Notes under the pieces: model-generated
What the model was told of the DNA's origin: nothing
What the model saw: the letters and a program-made list of their open reading frames with translations, nothing else
Database searches by the model: none
Shown here: positions 38,221 to 50,253 of the stretch, one piece after another
Numbering within the stretch: position 1 is the first letter of the stretch
Layout: each line of letters starts with the position of its first letter
DNA from: Hydractinia symbiolongicarpus
Lineage: Eukaryota; Cnidaria; Hydrozoa; Anthoathecata; Hydractiniidae
Assembly: GCF_029227915.1 (NCBI RefSeq)
Contig: NC_079883.1
Location: 30,630,001-30,694,000 of the forward strand
DNA length: 64,000 nt
Reading direction: 5' to 3'
Position numbers and translations under genes: made by a program

Positions 38221-39400
38221 AGCTTTTTAGTGGTGAAAAAAAAATTTAAAAAATCGTTCGGGAAATGAGTTTACTCCCTGGGTACTTTCTTTGTATACAT
38301 TCGACTATACGGGCCAAGCCCGGGATTTACGGGAAATCGCGGGATTTCGTTTGCCGGCGATTAAACCTCTTTCATTAAGCGTCTCATCAAAAATGAAAAC
38401 ATTTTTGAAAACTACAAGTCTCGTGCGTTTTAGTGGTGAAAAGATAATTTAAAAAATCGTTTTGGAAATGAGTTTACTCACAGGGTACTTTCTTTGTATA
38501 CATTCGACTATACGGGCCAAGCCTGGGATTTACGGGAAATCGCGGGTTTTCGTTTGCCGGCGATTAAACCACTTTTATTCAGCGACTCATCAAAAATGAA
38601 AACATTTTTGAAAACTACAAGTCTCATGCGTTTCAGTGGTAAAAAAAAAATTTAAAAAATCGTTCGGGAAATGAGTTTACACCCTGGGTACTTTCTTTGT
38701 ATACTTTTGACTATACGGGCAGAGTCCGGGATTTACGGGAAATCGCAGGTTTTCGTTTGCCGGCGATTAAACTTCTTTTATTCAGCGTCTCGTCAAAAAT
38801 GAAAACATTTTTGAAAACTACAAGTCTCATGCGTTTTAGTGGTAAAAAAAAAATTTAAAAAATCATTCGGGAAATGAGTTTACTCCCTGGGTACTTTCTT
38901 TGTATACATTCGACTATACGGGCCAAACCCGGGATTTCGGGGAAATCCCGTTTTTTCGTTTGCCGGCGATTAAACCACTTTTATTCAGCGTCTCATCAAA
39001 AATGAAAACATTTTTGAAAACTACAAGTCTCATGCGTTTTAGTGGTGAAAAAATAAATTAAAAAATCGTTCGGGAAATGAATTTACTTCCTGGGTACTTT
39101 CTTTGTATACTTTTGACTATACGGGCCAAGCCCGAGATTTACGGGAAATGGCGGGTTTTCGTTTGCCGGCGATTAAACTTCTTTTATTCAGCGTCTCATC
39201 AAAAATGAAAACATTTTTAAAAACTACAAGTCTCATGCGTTTTAGTGGTAAAAAAAAAAATTAAAAAATCGTTCGGGAAATGAGTTTACTCCCTGGGTAC
39301 TTTCTTTGTATACATTCGACTATACGGGCCAAGCCCGGGATTTACGGGAAATCGCGGGTTTTCGTTTGCCGGCGATTAAACCTCTTTCATTAAGCATCTC
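38221..39400 (+). repeat. 22-monomer-spaced duplicate (offset 4464 bp), copy 1
   Basis: From agctttttagtgg at 38221 through the gcctggg, gggatttcgggg and cccgag monomers, this block recurs at 42685-43900 with a constant offset of 4464 bp (checked at 38221/42685 and 38931/43395). Between the two copies lie the duplicated 8-mers. Differences are few, for example gggcagagtcc at about 38,720 and cattcggct at about 43,375. Confidence 0.87.
38930..38950. other. Variant monomer with perfect GC-rich palindrome (9-3-9)
   Basis: In normal monomers this site reads cgggatttacgggaaatcgc and supports only a 5-bp dyad (GATTT and AAATC). Here two changes give arm CGGGATTTC, spacer GGG and arm GAAATCCCG, all perfectly paired over 9 bp. 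The same variant recurs at 43,394-43,414 in the 4464-bp duplicate. Confidence 0.9.
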
Positions 39401-39478
39401 ATCAAAAATGAAAACATTTTTGAAAACTACAAGTCTTATGCGTTTTAGTGGTGAAAAGATAATTTAAAAAATCGTTCT

Positions 39479-42400
39479 GGAAATGAGTTTACTCCATGGG
39501 TACTTTCTTTTTATACTTTTGACTATACGGGCCGAGTCCGGATTTACGGGAAGTCGCGGATTTTCGTTTGCCGGCGATTAAACTTCTTTTATTCAGCGTC
39601 TCATCAAAAATGAAAACATTTTTAAAAACTACAAGTCTCATGGGCTTTAGTGGTGAAATAATAATTTAAAAAATCGTTCGGGAAATGAGTTTACACCCTG
39701 GGTACTTTCTTTGTATACTTTTGACTATACGGGCCGAGTCCGGGATTTACGGGAAGTCGCAGGTTTTCGTTTGCCGGCGATTAAACTTTTTTTATTCAGC
39801 GTCTCATCAAAAATGAAAACATTTTTGAAAACTACAAGTCTCATGGGCTTTAGTGGTGAAATAATAATTTAAAAAATCGTTCGGGAAATGAGTTTACACC
39901 CTGGGTACTTTTTTTGTATACTTTTGACTATACGAGCCGAGTCCGGGATTTACGGGAAATCGCTGGTTTTCCTTTGCCGGCGATTAAACTTCTTTTGTTC
40001 AGCGTCTGATCAAAAATGAAAACATTTTTGAAAACTACAAGTCTCAAGCGTTTTAGTGGTGAAATAATAATTTAAAAAATCGTTCGGGAAATGAGTTTAT
40101 TCCCTGGGTACTTTCTTTGTATACATTCGACTATACGGGCCAAGCCCGGGATTTACGGGAGATCGCGGGATTTCGTTTGCCGGCGATTAAACCTCTTTCA
40201 TTAAGCGTCTCGTCAAAAATGAAAACATTTTTGAAAACTACAAGTTTCATGCGTTTTAGTGGTAAAAAAAAAATTTAAAAAATCGTTCGGGAAATGAGTT
40301 TACACCCTCGGTACTTTCTTTGTATACTTTTGACTATACGGGCCGAGTCCGGGATTTACGGGAAATCGCAGGTTTTCGTTTGCCGGCGATTAAACTTCTT
40401 TTATTCAGCGTCTGATCAAAAATGAAAACATTTTTGAAAACTACAAGTCTCAAGCGTTTTAGTGGTGAAAGAAAAATTTAAAAAATCGTTCGGGAAATGA
40501 GTTTATTCCCTGGGTACTTTCTTTGTATACATTCGACTATACGGGCCAAGCCCGGGATTTACGGGAGATCGCGGGATTTCGTTTGCCGGCGATTAAACCT
40601 CTGTCATTAAGCGTCTCGTCAAAAATGAAAACATTTTTGAAAACTACAAGTTTCATGCGTTTTAGTGGTAAAAAAAAAATTTAAAAAATCGTTCGGGAAA
40701 TGAGTTTACACCCTGGGTACTTTCTTTGTATACTTTTGACTATACGGCCCGAGTCCGGGATTTACGGGAAATCGCAGGTTTTCGTTTGCCGGCGATTAAA
40801 CTTCTTTTATTCAGCGTCTCATCAAAAATGAAAACATTTATGAAAACTACAAGTCTCATGCGTTTTAGTGGTGAAAAAATAATCTAAAAAATCGTTCGGG
40901 AAAAGAATTTACTCCCTGGGTACTTTCTTTGTATACTTTTGACTATGCGGGCCGAGTCCGGGGTTTACGGGAAATGGCGGGTTTTCGTTTGCCGGCGATT
41001 AAACCTCTTTCATTAAGCATCTCATCAAAAATGAAAACATTTTTGAAAACTACAAGTCTTATGCGTTTTAGTGGTGAAAAGATAATTTAAAAAATCGTTC
41101 TGGAAATGAGTTTACTCCATGGGTACTTTCTTTTTATACTTTTGACTATACGGGCCGAGTCCGGATTTACGGGAAGTCGCGGATTTTCGTTTGCCGGCGA
41201 TTAAACTTCTTTTATTCAGCGTCTCATCAAAAATGAAAACATTTTTAAAAACTACAAGTCTCATGGGCTTTAGTGGTGAAATAATAATTTAAAAAATCGT
41301 TCGGGAAATGAGTTTACACCCTGGGTACTTTCTTTGTATACTTTTGACTATACGGGCCGAGTCCGGGATTTACGGGAAGTCGCAGGTTTTCGTTTGCCGG
41401 CGATTAAACTTTTTTTATTCAGCGTCTCATCAAAAATGAAAACATTTTTGAAAACTACAAGTCTCATGGGCTTTAGTGGTGAAATAATAATTTAAAAAAT
41501 CGTTCGGGAAATGAGTTTACACCCTGGGTACTTTTTTTGTATACTTTTGACTATACGAGCCGAGTCCGGGATTTACGGGAAATCGCTGGTTTTCCTTTGC
41601 CGGCGATTAAACTTCTTTTGTTCAGCGTCTGATCAAAAATGAAAACATTTTTGAAAACTACAAGTCTCAAGCGTTTTAGTGGTGAAATAATAATTTAAAA
41701 AATCGTTCGGGAAATGAGTTTATTCCCTGGGTACTTTCTTTGTATACATTCGACTATACGGGCCAAGCCCGGGATTTACGGGAGATCGCGGGATTTCGTT
41801 TGCCGGCGATTAAACCTCTTTCATTAAGCGTCTCGTCAAAAATGAAAACATTTTTGAAAACTACAAGTTTCATGCGTTTTAGTGGTAAAAAAAAAATTTA
41901 AAAAATCGTTCGGGAAATGAGTTTACACCCTCGGTACTTTCTTTGTATACTTTTGACTATACGGGCCGAGTCCGGGATTTACGGGAAATCGCAGGTTTTC
42001 GTTTGCCGGCGATTAAACTTCTTTTATTCAGCGTCTGATCAAAAATGAAAACATTTTTGAAAACTACAAGTCTCAAGCGTTTTAGTGGTGAAAGAAAAAT
42101 TTAAAAAATCGTTCGGGAAATGAGTTTATTCCCTGGGTACTTTCTTTGTATACATTCGACTATACGGGCCAAGCCCGGGATTTACGGGAGATCGCGGGAT
42201 TTCGTTTGCCGGCGATTAAACCTCTGTCATTAAGCGTCTCGTCAAAAATGAAAACATTTTTGAAAACTACAAGTTTCATGCGTTTTAGTGGTAAAAAAAA
42301 AATTTAAAAAATCGTTCGGGAAATGAGTTTACACCCTGGGTACTTTCTTTGTATACTTTTGACTATACGGCCCGAGTCCGGGATTTACGGGAAATCGCAG

Positions 42401-42725
42401 GTTTTCGTTTGCCGGCGATTAAACTTCTTTTATTCAGCGTCTCATCAAAAATGAAAACATTTATGAAAACTACAAGTCTCATGCGTTTTAGTGGTGAAAA
42501 AATAATCTAAAAAATCGTTCGGGAAAAGAATTTACTCCCTGGGTACTTTCTTTGTATACTTTTGACTATGCGGGCCGAGTCCGGGGTTTACGGGAAATGG
42601 CGGGTTTTCGTTTGCCGGCGATTAAACTTCTTTTATTCAGCGTCTGATCAAAAATGAAAACATTTTTGAAAACTACAAGTCTCAAGCTTTTTAGTGGTGA
42701 AAAAAAAATTTAAAAAATCGTTCGG
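39479..42725 (+). repeat. 8-monomer tandem duplication, period 1623 bp
   Basis: Two copies, 39,479-41,101 and 41,102-42,724. The rare variant aaaacatttatgaaaac lies at 40831 and 42454, and ggaaatgagtttactccatg at 39479 and 41102, both exactly 1623 bp apart. The monomer order by type is A A A B A B A A. The last monomer differs: copy one ends with cctctttcattaagcatctc, a hybrid that leads back into the ctccatggg monomer, and copy two ends with cttcttttattcagcgtctgatc. Confidence 0.9.
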
Positions 42726-43900
42726 GAAATGAGTTTACTCCCTGGGTACTTTCTTTGTATACATTCGACTATACGGGCCAAGCCCGGGATTTACGGGAAA
42801 TCGCGGGATTTCGTTTGCCGGCGATTAAACCTCTTTCATTAAGCGTCTCATCAAAAATGAAAACATTTTTGAAAACTACAAGTCTCGTGCGTTTTAGTGG
42901 TGAAAAGATAATTTAAAAAATCGTTTTGGAAATGAGTTTACTCACAGGGTACTTTCTTTGTATACATTCGACTATACGGGCCAAGCCTGGGATTTACGGG
43001 AAATCGCGGGTTTTCGTTTGCCGGCGATTAAACCACTTTTATTCAGCGACTCATCAAAAATGAAAACATTTTTGAAAACTACAAGTCTCATGCGTTTTAG
43101 TGGTAAAAAAAAAATTTAAAAAATCGTTCGGGAAATGAGTTTACACCCTGGGTACTTTCTTTGTATACTTTTGACTATACGGGCCGAGTCCGGGATTTAC
43201 GGGAAATCGCAGGTTTTCGTTTGCCGGCGATTAAACTTCTTTTATTCAGCGTCTCGTCAAAAATGAAAACATTTTTGAAAACTACAAGTCTCATGCGTTT
43301 TAGTGGTAAAAAAAAAATTTAAAAAATCATTCGGGAAATGAGTTTACTCCCTGGGTACTTTCTTTGTATACATTCGGCTATACGGGCCAAACCCGGGATT
43401 TCGGGGAAATCCCGTTTTTTCGTTTGCCGGCGATTAAACCACTTTTATTCAGCGTCTCATCAAAAATGAAAACATTTTTGAAAACTACAAGTCTCATGCG
43501 TTTTAGTGGTGAAAAAATAAATTAAAAAATCGTTCGGGAAATGAATTTACTTCCTGGGTACTTTCTTTGTATACTTTTGACTATACGGGCCAAGCCCGAG
43601 ATTTACGGGAAATGGCGGGTTTTCGTTTGCCGGCGATTAAACTTCTTTTATTCAGCGTCTCATCAAAAATGAAAACATTTTTAAAAACTACAAGTCTCAT
43701 GCGTTTTAGTGGTAAAAAAAAAAATTAAAAAATCGTTCGGGAAATGAGTTTACTCCCTGGGTACTTTCTTTGTATACATTCGACTATACGGGCCAAGCCC
43801 GGGATTTACGGGAAATCGCGGGTTTTCGTTTGCCGGCGATTAAACCTCTTTCATTAAGCATCTCATCAAAAATGAAAACATTTTTGAAAACTACAAGTCT
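42685..43900 (+). repeat. 22-monomer-spaced duplicate (offset 4464 bp), copy 2
   Basis: The second copy of 38,221-39,400. It contains the gcctggg monomer and the perfect palindrome variant. It ends where 43,940 reads ttttggaaatgagtttactcac while the first copy enters the ctccatggg monomer. Confidence 0.87.
43394..43414. other. Second copy of the perfect 9-3-9 palindrome
   Basis: Arm CGGGATTTC at 43394-43402, spacer GGG, arm GAAATCCCG at 43406-43414. It is identical to the site at 38,930, and the private change cattcggct a few bases upstream shows the two copies have since diverged slightly. Confidence 0.9.
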
Positions 43901-46603
43901 TATGCGTTTTAGTGGTGAAAAGATAATTTAAAAAATCGTTTTGGAAATGAGTTTACTCACACGGTACTTTCTTTGTATACATTCGACTATACGGGCCAAG
44001 CCCGGGATTTACGGGAAATCGCGGGTTTTCGTTTGCCGGCGATTAAACCACTTTTATTCAGCGACACATCAAAAATGAAAACATTTTTAAAAACTACAAG
44101 TCTCATGCGTTTTAGTGGTAAAAAAAATATTTAAAAAATCGATCGGGAAATGAGTTTACACCCTGGGTACTTTCTTTGTATACTTTTGACTATACGGGCC
44201 GAGTCCTGGATTTACGGGAAATCGCATGTTTTCGTTTGCCGGCGATTAAACTTCTTTTATTCAGTGTCTTATCAAAAATGAATACATTTTTGAAAACTAC
44301 AAGTCTCATGCGTTTTAGTGGTGAAAAAATAAATTAAAAAATCGTTCGGGAAATGAGTTTACTTCCTGGGTACTTTCTTTGTATAATTTTGACTATACGG
44401 GCCAAACCCGAGATTTACGGGAAATCGCGGGTTTTCGTTTGCCGGCGATTAAACTTCTTTTATTCAGCGTCTCATCAAAAATGAAAACATTTTTGAAAAC
44501 TACAAGTCTTATGCGTTTTAGTGGTGAAAAAATAATTTAAAAAATCGTTCCGGAAATGAGTTTACTCACAGGGTACTTTCTTTGTATACATTCGACTGTA
44601 CGGGCCAAGCCCGGGATTTACGGGAAATCGCGGGTTTTCGTTTGCCGGCGATTAAACCTCTTTCATTAAGCGTCTCATCAAAAATGAAAACATTTTTGAA
44701 AACTACAAGTCTCATGCGTTTTAGTGGTAAAAAAAAAGTTTAAAAAATCGTTCGGGAAATGAGTTTACTCCCTAGGTACTTTCTTTGTATACATTCGACT
44801 ATACGGCCAAGCCCGGGATTTACGGGAAATCGCGGGTTTTCGTTTGCCGGCGATTAAACCTCTTTCATTAAGCGTCTCATCAAAAATAAAAACATTTTTG
44901 AAAACTTCAAGTCTTATGCGTTTTAGTGGTGAAAAAATAATTTAAAAAATCGTTCCGGAAATGAGTTTACACCCTGGGTACTTTCTTTGTATACTTTTGA
45001 CTATACGAGCCGAGTCCGGGATTTACGGGAAATCGCTGGTTTTCCTTTGCCGGCGATTAAACTTCTTTTGTTCAGCGTCTTATCAAAAATGAATACATTT
45101 TTGAAAACTACAAGTCTCATGCGTTTTAGTGGTGAAAAAATAAATTAAAAAATCGTTCGGGAAATGAGTTTACTTCCTGGGTACTTTCTTTGTATAATTT
45201 TGACTATACGGGCCAAACCCGAGATTTACGGGAAATCGCGGGTTTTCGTTTGCCGGCGATTAAACTTCTTTTATTCAGCGTCTCATCAAAAATGAAAACA
45301 TTTTTGAAAACTACAAGTCTTATGCGTTTTAGTGGTGAAAAAATAATTTAAAAAATCGTTCCGGAAATGAGTTTACTCACAGGGTACTTTCTTTGTATAC
45401 ATTCGACTGTACGGGCCAAGCCAGGGATTTACGGGAAATCGCAGGTTTTCGTTTGCCGGCGATTAAACTTCTTTTATTGAGCGTCTCATCAAAAATGAAA
45501 ACATTTTTGAAAACTACAAGTCTCATGCGTTTTAGTGGTGAAAAAATAATTTAAAAAATCGTTCGGGAAATGAGTTTACTCCCTGGGTACTTTCTTTGTA
45601 TACTTTTGACTATGCGGGCCGAGTCCGGGGTTTACGGGAAATGGCGGGTTTTCGTTTGCCGGCGATTAAACTTCTTTTATTCAGCGTCTCATCGAAAATG
45701 AAAACATTTTTGAAAACTACAAGTCTCATGCGTTTTAGTGGTAAAAAAAAAGTTTAAAAAATCGTTCGGGAAATGAGTTTACTCCCTAGGTACTTTCTTT
45801 GTATACATTCGACTATCCGGGCCAAGCCCGGGATTTACAGGAAATCGCGGGTTTTCGTTTGCCGGCGATTAAACCTCTTTCATTAAGCGTCTCATCAAAA
45901 ATAAAAACATTTTTGAAAACTACAAGTCTTATGCGTTTTAGTGGTGAAAAAATAATTTAAGAAATCGTTCCGGAAACGAGTTTACTCACAGGGTAGTTTC
46001 TTTGTATACATTCGACTATACGGGCCAAGCCCGAGATTTACGGGAAATCGCTGGTTTTCGTTTGCCGGCGATTAAACCTCTTTCATTAAGCGTCTCATCA
46101 AAAATGAAAACATTTTTAAAAACTACAAGTCTCATGGGCTTTAGTGGTGAAATAATAATTTAAAAAATCGTTTGGGAAATGAGTTTACACCCTGGGTACT
46201 TTCTTTGTATACTTTTGACTATACGAGCCGAGTCCGGGATTTACGGGAAATCGCTGGTTTTCCTTTGCCGGCGATTAAACTTCTTTTGTTCAGCGTCTGA
46301 TCAAAAATGAAAACATTTTTGAAAACTACAAGTCTCAAGTGTTTTAGTGGTGAAAGACAAATTTAAAAAATCGTTCGGGAAATGAGTTTACTCACAGGGT
46401 ACTTTCTTTGTATACATTCGACTATACGGGCCAAGGCCGGGATTTACGGGAAATCGCGGGTTTTCGTTTGCCGGCGATTAAACCTCTTTCATTAACCGTC
46501 TCATCAAAAATGAAAACATTTTTGAAAACTACAAGTCTTATGCGTTTTAGTGGTGAAATAATAATTTAAAAAATCGTTCGGGAAATGAGTTTAGACCCTG
46601 GGT
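43900..46603 (+). repeat. Mosaic monomers with a 4-mer duplication (811 bp)
   Basis: The variants gtcttatcaaaaatgaatac, tataattttgac and cattcgactgtacgg occur near 44,280-44,600 and again 811 bp later near 45,091-45,410, which is four monomers. The cctaggtac monomer with an AAAGTTTAAAA tail recurs near 44,735 and 45,750. Otherwise the order is irregular and no longer unit is complete. Confidence 0.75.
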
Positions 46604-49600
46604 ACTTTCTTTGTATACTTTTGACTATACGGGCCGAGTCCGGGATTTACGGGAAGTCGCGGGTTTTCGTTTGCCGGCGATTAAACTTCTTTTATTCAGC
46701 GTCTCATCAAAAATGAAAACATTTTTAAAAACTACAAGTCTCATGGGCTTTAGTGGTGAAATAATAATTTAAAAAATCGTTCGGAAAATGAGTTTACACC
46801 CTGGGTACTTTCTTTGTATACTTTTGACTATACGAGCCGAGTCCGGGATTTACGGGAAATCGCTGGTTTTCCTTTGCCGGCGATTAAACTTCTTTTGTTC
46901 AGCGTCTGATCAAAAATGAAAACATTTTTGAAAACTACAAGTCTCAAGCGTTTTAGTGGTGAAAAAAAAATTTAAAAAATCGTTCGGGAAATGAGTTTAC
47001 TCCCTGGGTACTTTCTTTGTATACATTCGACTATACGGGCCAAGCCCGGGATTTACGGGAAATCGCGGGATTTCGTTTGCCGGCGATTAAACCTCTTTCA
47101 TTAAGCGTCTCATCAAAAATGAAAACATTTTTGAAAACTACAAGTCTTATGCGTTTTAGTGGTGAAAAAATAATTTAAAAAATCGTTCCGGAAATGAGTT
47201 TACTCACAGGGTACTTTCTTTGTGTACATTTGACTATACGGGCCAAGCCCGGGATTTACGGGAAATCGCGGGTTTTCGTTTGCCGGCGATTAAACCTCTT
47301 TCATAAAGCGTCTCATCAAAAATGAAAACATTTTTGAAAACTACAAGTCTTATGCGTTTTAGTGGTGAAAAAATAATTTAAAAAATCGTTCGGGAAATGA
47401 GTTTACTCCATGGGTACTTTCTTTTTATACATTTGACTATACGGGCCGAGTCCGGATTTAGGGGAAGTCGCGGATTTTCGTTTGCCGGCGATTAAACTTC
47501 TTTTATTCAGCGTCTCATCAAAAATAAAAACATTTTTAAAAACTACAAGTCTCATGGGCTTTAGTGGTGAAAAAATAATTTAAAAAATCGTTCCGGAAAT
47601 GAGTTTACTCACAGGGTACTTTCTTTGTATACAGTCGGCTATACGGGCCAAGCCCGGGATTTACGGGAAATCGCGGGTTTTCGTTTGCCGGCGATTAAAC
47701 CTCTTTCATTAAGCGTCTCATCAAAAATGAAAACATTTTTGAAAACTACAAGTCTCATGCGTTTTAGTGGTGAAAAAATAAATTAAAAAATCGTTCGGGA
47801 AATGAGTTTACTTCCTGGGTACTTTCTTTGTATACTTTTGACTATACGGGCCGAGTCCGGGATTTACGGGAAGTCGCGGGTTTTCGTTTGCCGGCGATTA
47901 AACTTCTTTTATTCAGCGTCTCATCAAAAATGAAAACATTTTTAAAAACTACAAGTCTCATGGGCTTTAGTGGTGAAATAATAATTTAAAAAATCGTTCG
48001 GAAAATGAGTTTACACCCTGGGTACTTTCTTTGTATACTTTTGACTATACGAGCCGAGTCCGGGATTTACGGGAAATCGCTGGTTTTCCTTTGCCGGCGA
48101 TTAAACTTCTTTTGTTCAGCGTCTGATCAAAAATGAAAACATTTTTGAAAACTACAAGTCTCAAGCGTTTTAGTGGTGAAAAAAAATATTAAAAAATCGT
48201 TCGGGAAATGAGTTTACTCCCTGGGTACTTTCTTTGTATACATTCGACTATACGGGCCAAGCCCGGGATTTACGGGAAATCGCGGGATTTCGTTTGCCGG
48301 CGATTAAACCTCTTTCATTAAGCGTCTCATCAAAAATGAAAACATTTTTGAAAACTACAAGTCTTATGCGTTTTAGTGGTGAAAAAATAATTTAAAAAAT
48401 CGTTCCGGAAATGAGTTTACTCACAGGGTACTTTCTTTGTATACATTTGACTATACGGGCCAAGCCCGGGATTTACGGGAAATCGCGGGTTTTCGTTTGC
48501 CGGCGATTAAACCTCTTTCATAAAGCGTCTCATCAAAAATGAAAACATTTTTGAAAACTACAAGTCTTATGCGTTTTAGTGGTGAAAAAATAATTTAAAA
48601 AATCGTTCGGGAAATGAGTTTACTCCATGGGTACTTTCTTTTTATACATTTGACTATACGGGCCGAGTCCGGATTTAGGGGAAGTCGCGGATTTTCGTTT
48701 GCCGGCGATTAAACTTCTTTTATTCAGCGTCTCATCAAAAATAAAAACATTTTTAAAAACTACAAGTCTCATGGGCTTTAGTGGTGAAAAAATAATTTAA
48801 AAAATCGTTCCGGAAATGAGTTTACTCACAGGGTACTTTCTTTGTATACAGTCGGCTATACGGGCCAAGCCCGGGATTTACGGGAAATCGCGGGTTTTCG
48901 TTTGCCGGCGATTAAACCTCTTTCATTAAGCGTCTCATCAAAAATGAAAAGATTTTTGAAAACTACAAGTCTCATGCGTTTTAGTGGTGAAAAAATAAAT
49001 TAAAAAATCGTTCGGGAAATGAGTTTACTTCCTGGGTACTTTCTTTGTATACTTTTGACTATACGGGCCGAGTCCGGGATTTACGGGAAGTCGCGGGTTT
49101 TCGTTTGCCGGCGATTAAACTTCTTTTATTCAGCGTCTCATCAAAAATGAAAACATTTTTAAAAACTACAAGTCTCATGGGCTTTAGTGGTGAAATAATA
49201 ATTTAAAAAATCGTTCGGAAAATGTGTTTACACCCTGGGTACTTTCTTTGTATACTTTTGACTATACGAGCCGAGTCCGGGATTTACGGGAAATCGCTGG
49301 TTTTCCTTTGCCGGCGATTAAACTTCTTTTGTTCAGCGTCTGATCAAAAATGAAAACATTTTTGAAAACTACAAGTCTCAAGCGTTTTAGTGGTGAAAAA
49401 AAATATTAAAAAATCGTTCGGGAAATGAGTTTACTCCCTGGGTACTTTCTTTGTATACATTCGACTATACGGGCCAAGCCCGGGATTTACGGGAAATCGC
49501 GGGATTTCGTTTGCCGGCGATTAAACCTCTTTCATTAAGCGTCTCATCAAAAATGAAAACATTTTTGAAAACTACAAGTCTTATGCGTTTTAGTGGTGAA

Positions 49601-50253
49601 AAAATAATTTAAAAAATCGTTCCGGAAATGAGTTTACTCACAGGGTACTTTCTTTGTATACATTTGACTATACGGGCCAAGCCCGGGATTTACGGGAAAT
49701 CGCGGGTTTTCGTTTGCCGGCGATTAAACCTCTTTCATAAAGCGTCTCATCAAAAATGAAAACATTTTTGAAAACTACAAGTCTTATGCGTTTTAGTGGT
49801 GAAAAAATAATTTAAAAAATCGTTCGGGAAATGAGTTTACTCCATGGGTACTTTCTTTTTATACATTTGACTATACGGGCCGAGTCCGGATTTAGGGGAA
49901 GTTGCGGATTTTCGTTTGCCGGCGATTAAACTTCTTTTATTCAGCGTCTCATCAAAAATAAAAACATTTTTAAAAACTACAAGTCTCATGGGCTTTAGTG
50001 GTGAAAAAATAATTTAAAAAATCGTTCCGGAAATGAGTTTACTCACAGGGTACTTTCTTTGTATACAGTCGGCTATACGGGCCAAGCCCGGGATTTACGG
50101 GAAATCGCGGGTTTTCGTTTGCCGGCGATTAAACCTCTTTCATTAAGCGTCTCATCAAAAATGAAAACATTTTTGAAAACTACAAGTCTCATGCGTTTTA
50201 GTGGTGAAAAAATAAATTAAAAAATCGTTCGGGAAATGAGTTTACTTCCTGGG
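46603..50253 (+). repeat. 6-monomer HOR, three tandem copies, period 1217 bp
   Basis: The private block acagtcggct lies at 47631, 48848 and 50065, exactly 1217 bp apart twice. The monomer order is A A B B A B: a gggaagtc type A; a cgagccgag/tctgatc type A; a gcgggatttcg type B; a catttgac type B with cctctttcataaagcg; a ctccatggg/ggatttagggg type A; and an acagtcggct type B ending in ggtgaaaaaataaatt. Copies two and three share the aaaaaaatatt tail (near 48,183 and 49,400), where copy one has a plain A tract with TTT, so they are the younger pair. Confidence 0.92.

Larger units (their letters stand above)
36841..39478 (+). repeat. 13-monomer block leading into the 8-mer duplication
   Basis: The marker ggaaatgagtttactccatg starts at 36841, 39479 and 41102 (2638 then 1623 bp apart). 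The first unit holds the same early monomers as the later 8-mers (aaactttttttattc, gagatcgcggg, cctctgtcatt) and then continues through ctcaagcttttta, gcctggg and gggatttcgggg monomers that are absent from the 39,479 copy. Confidence 0.8.
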
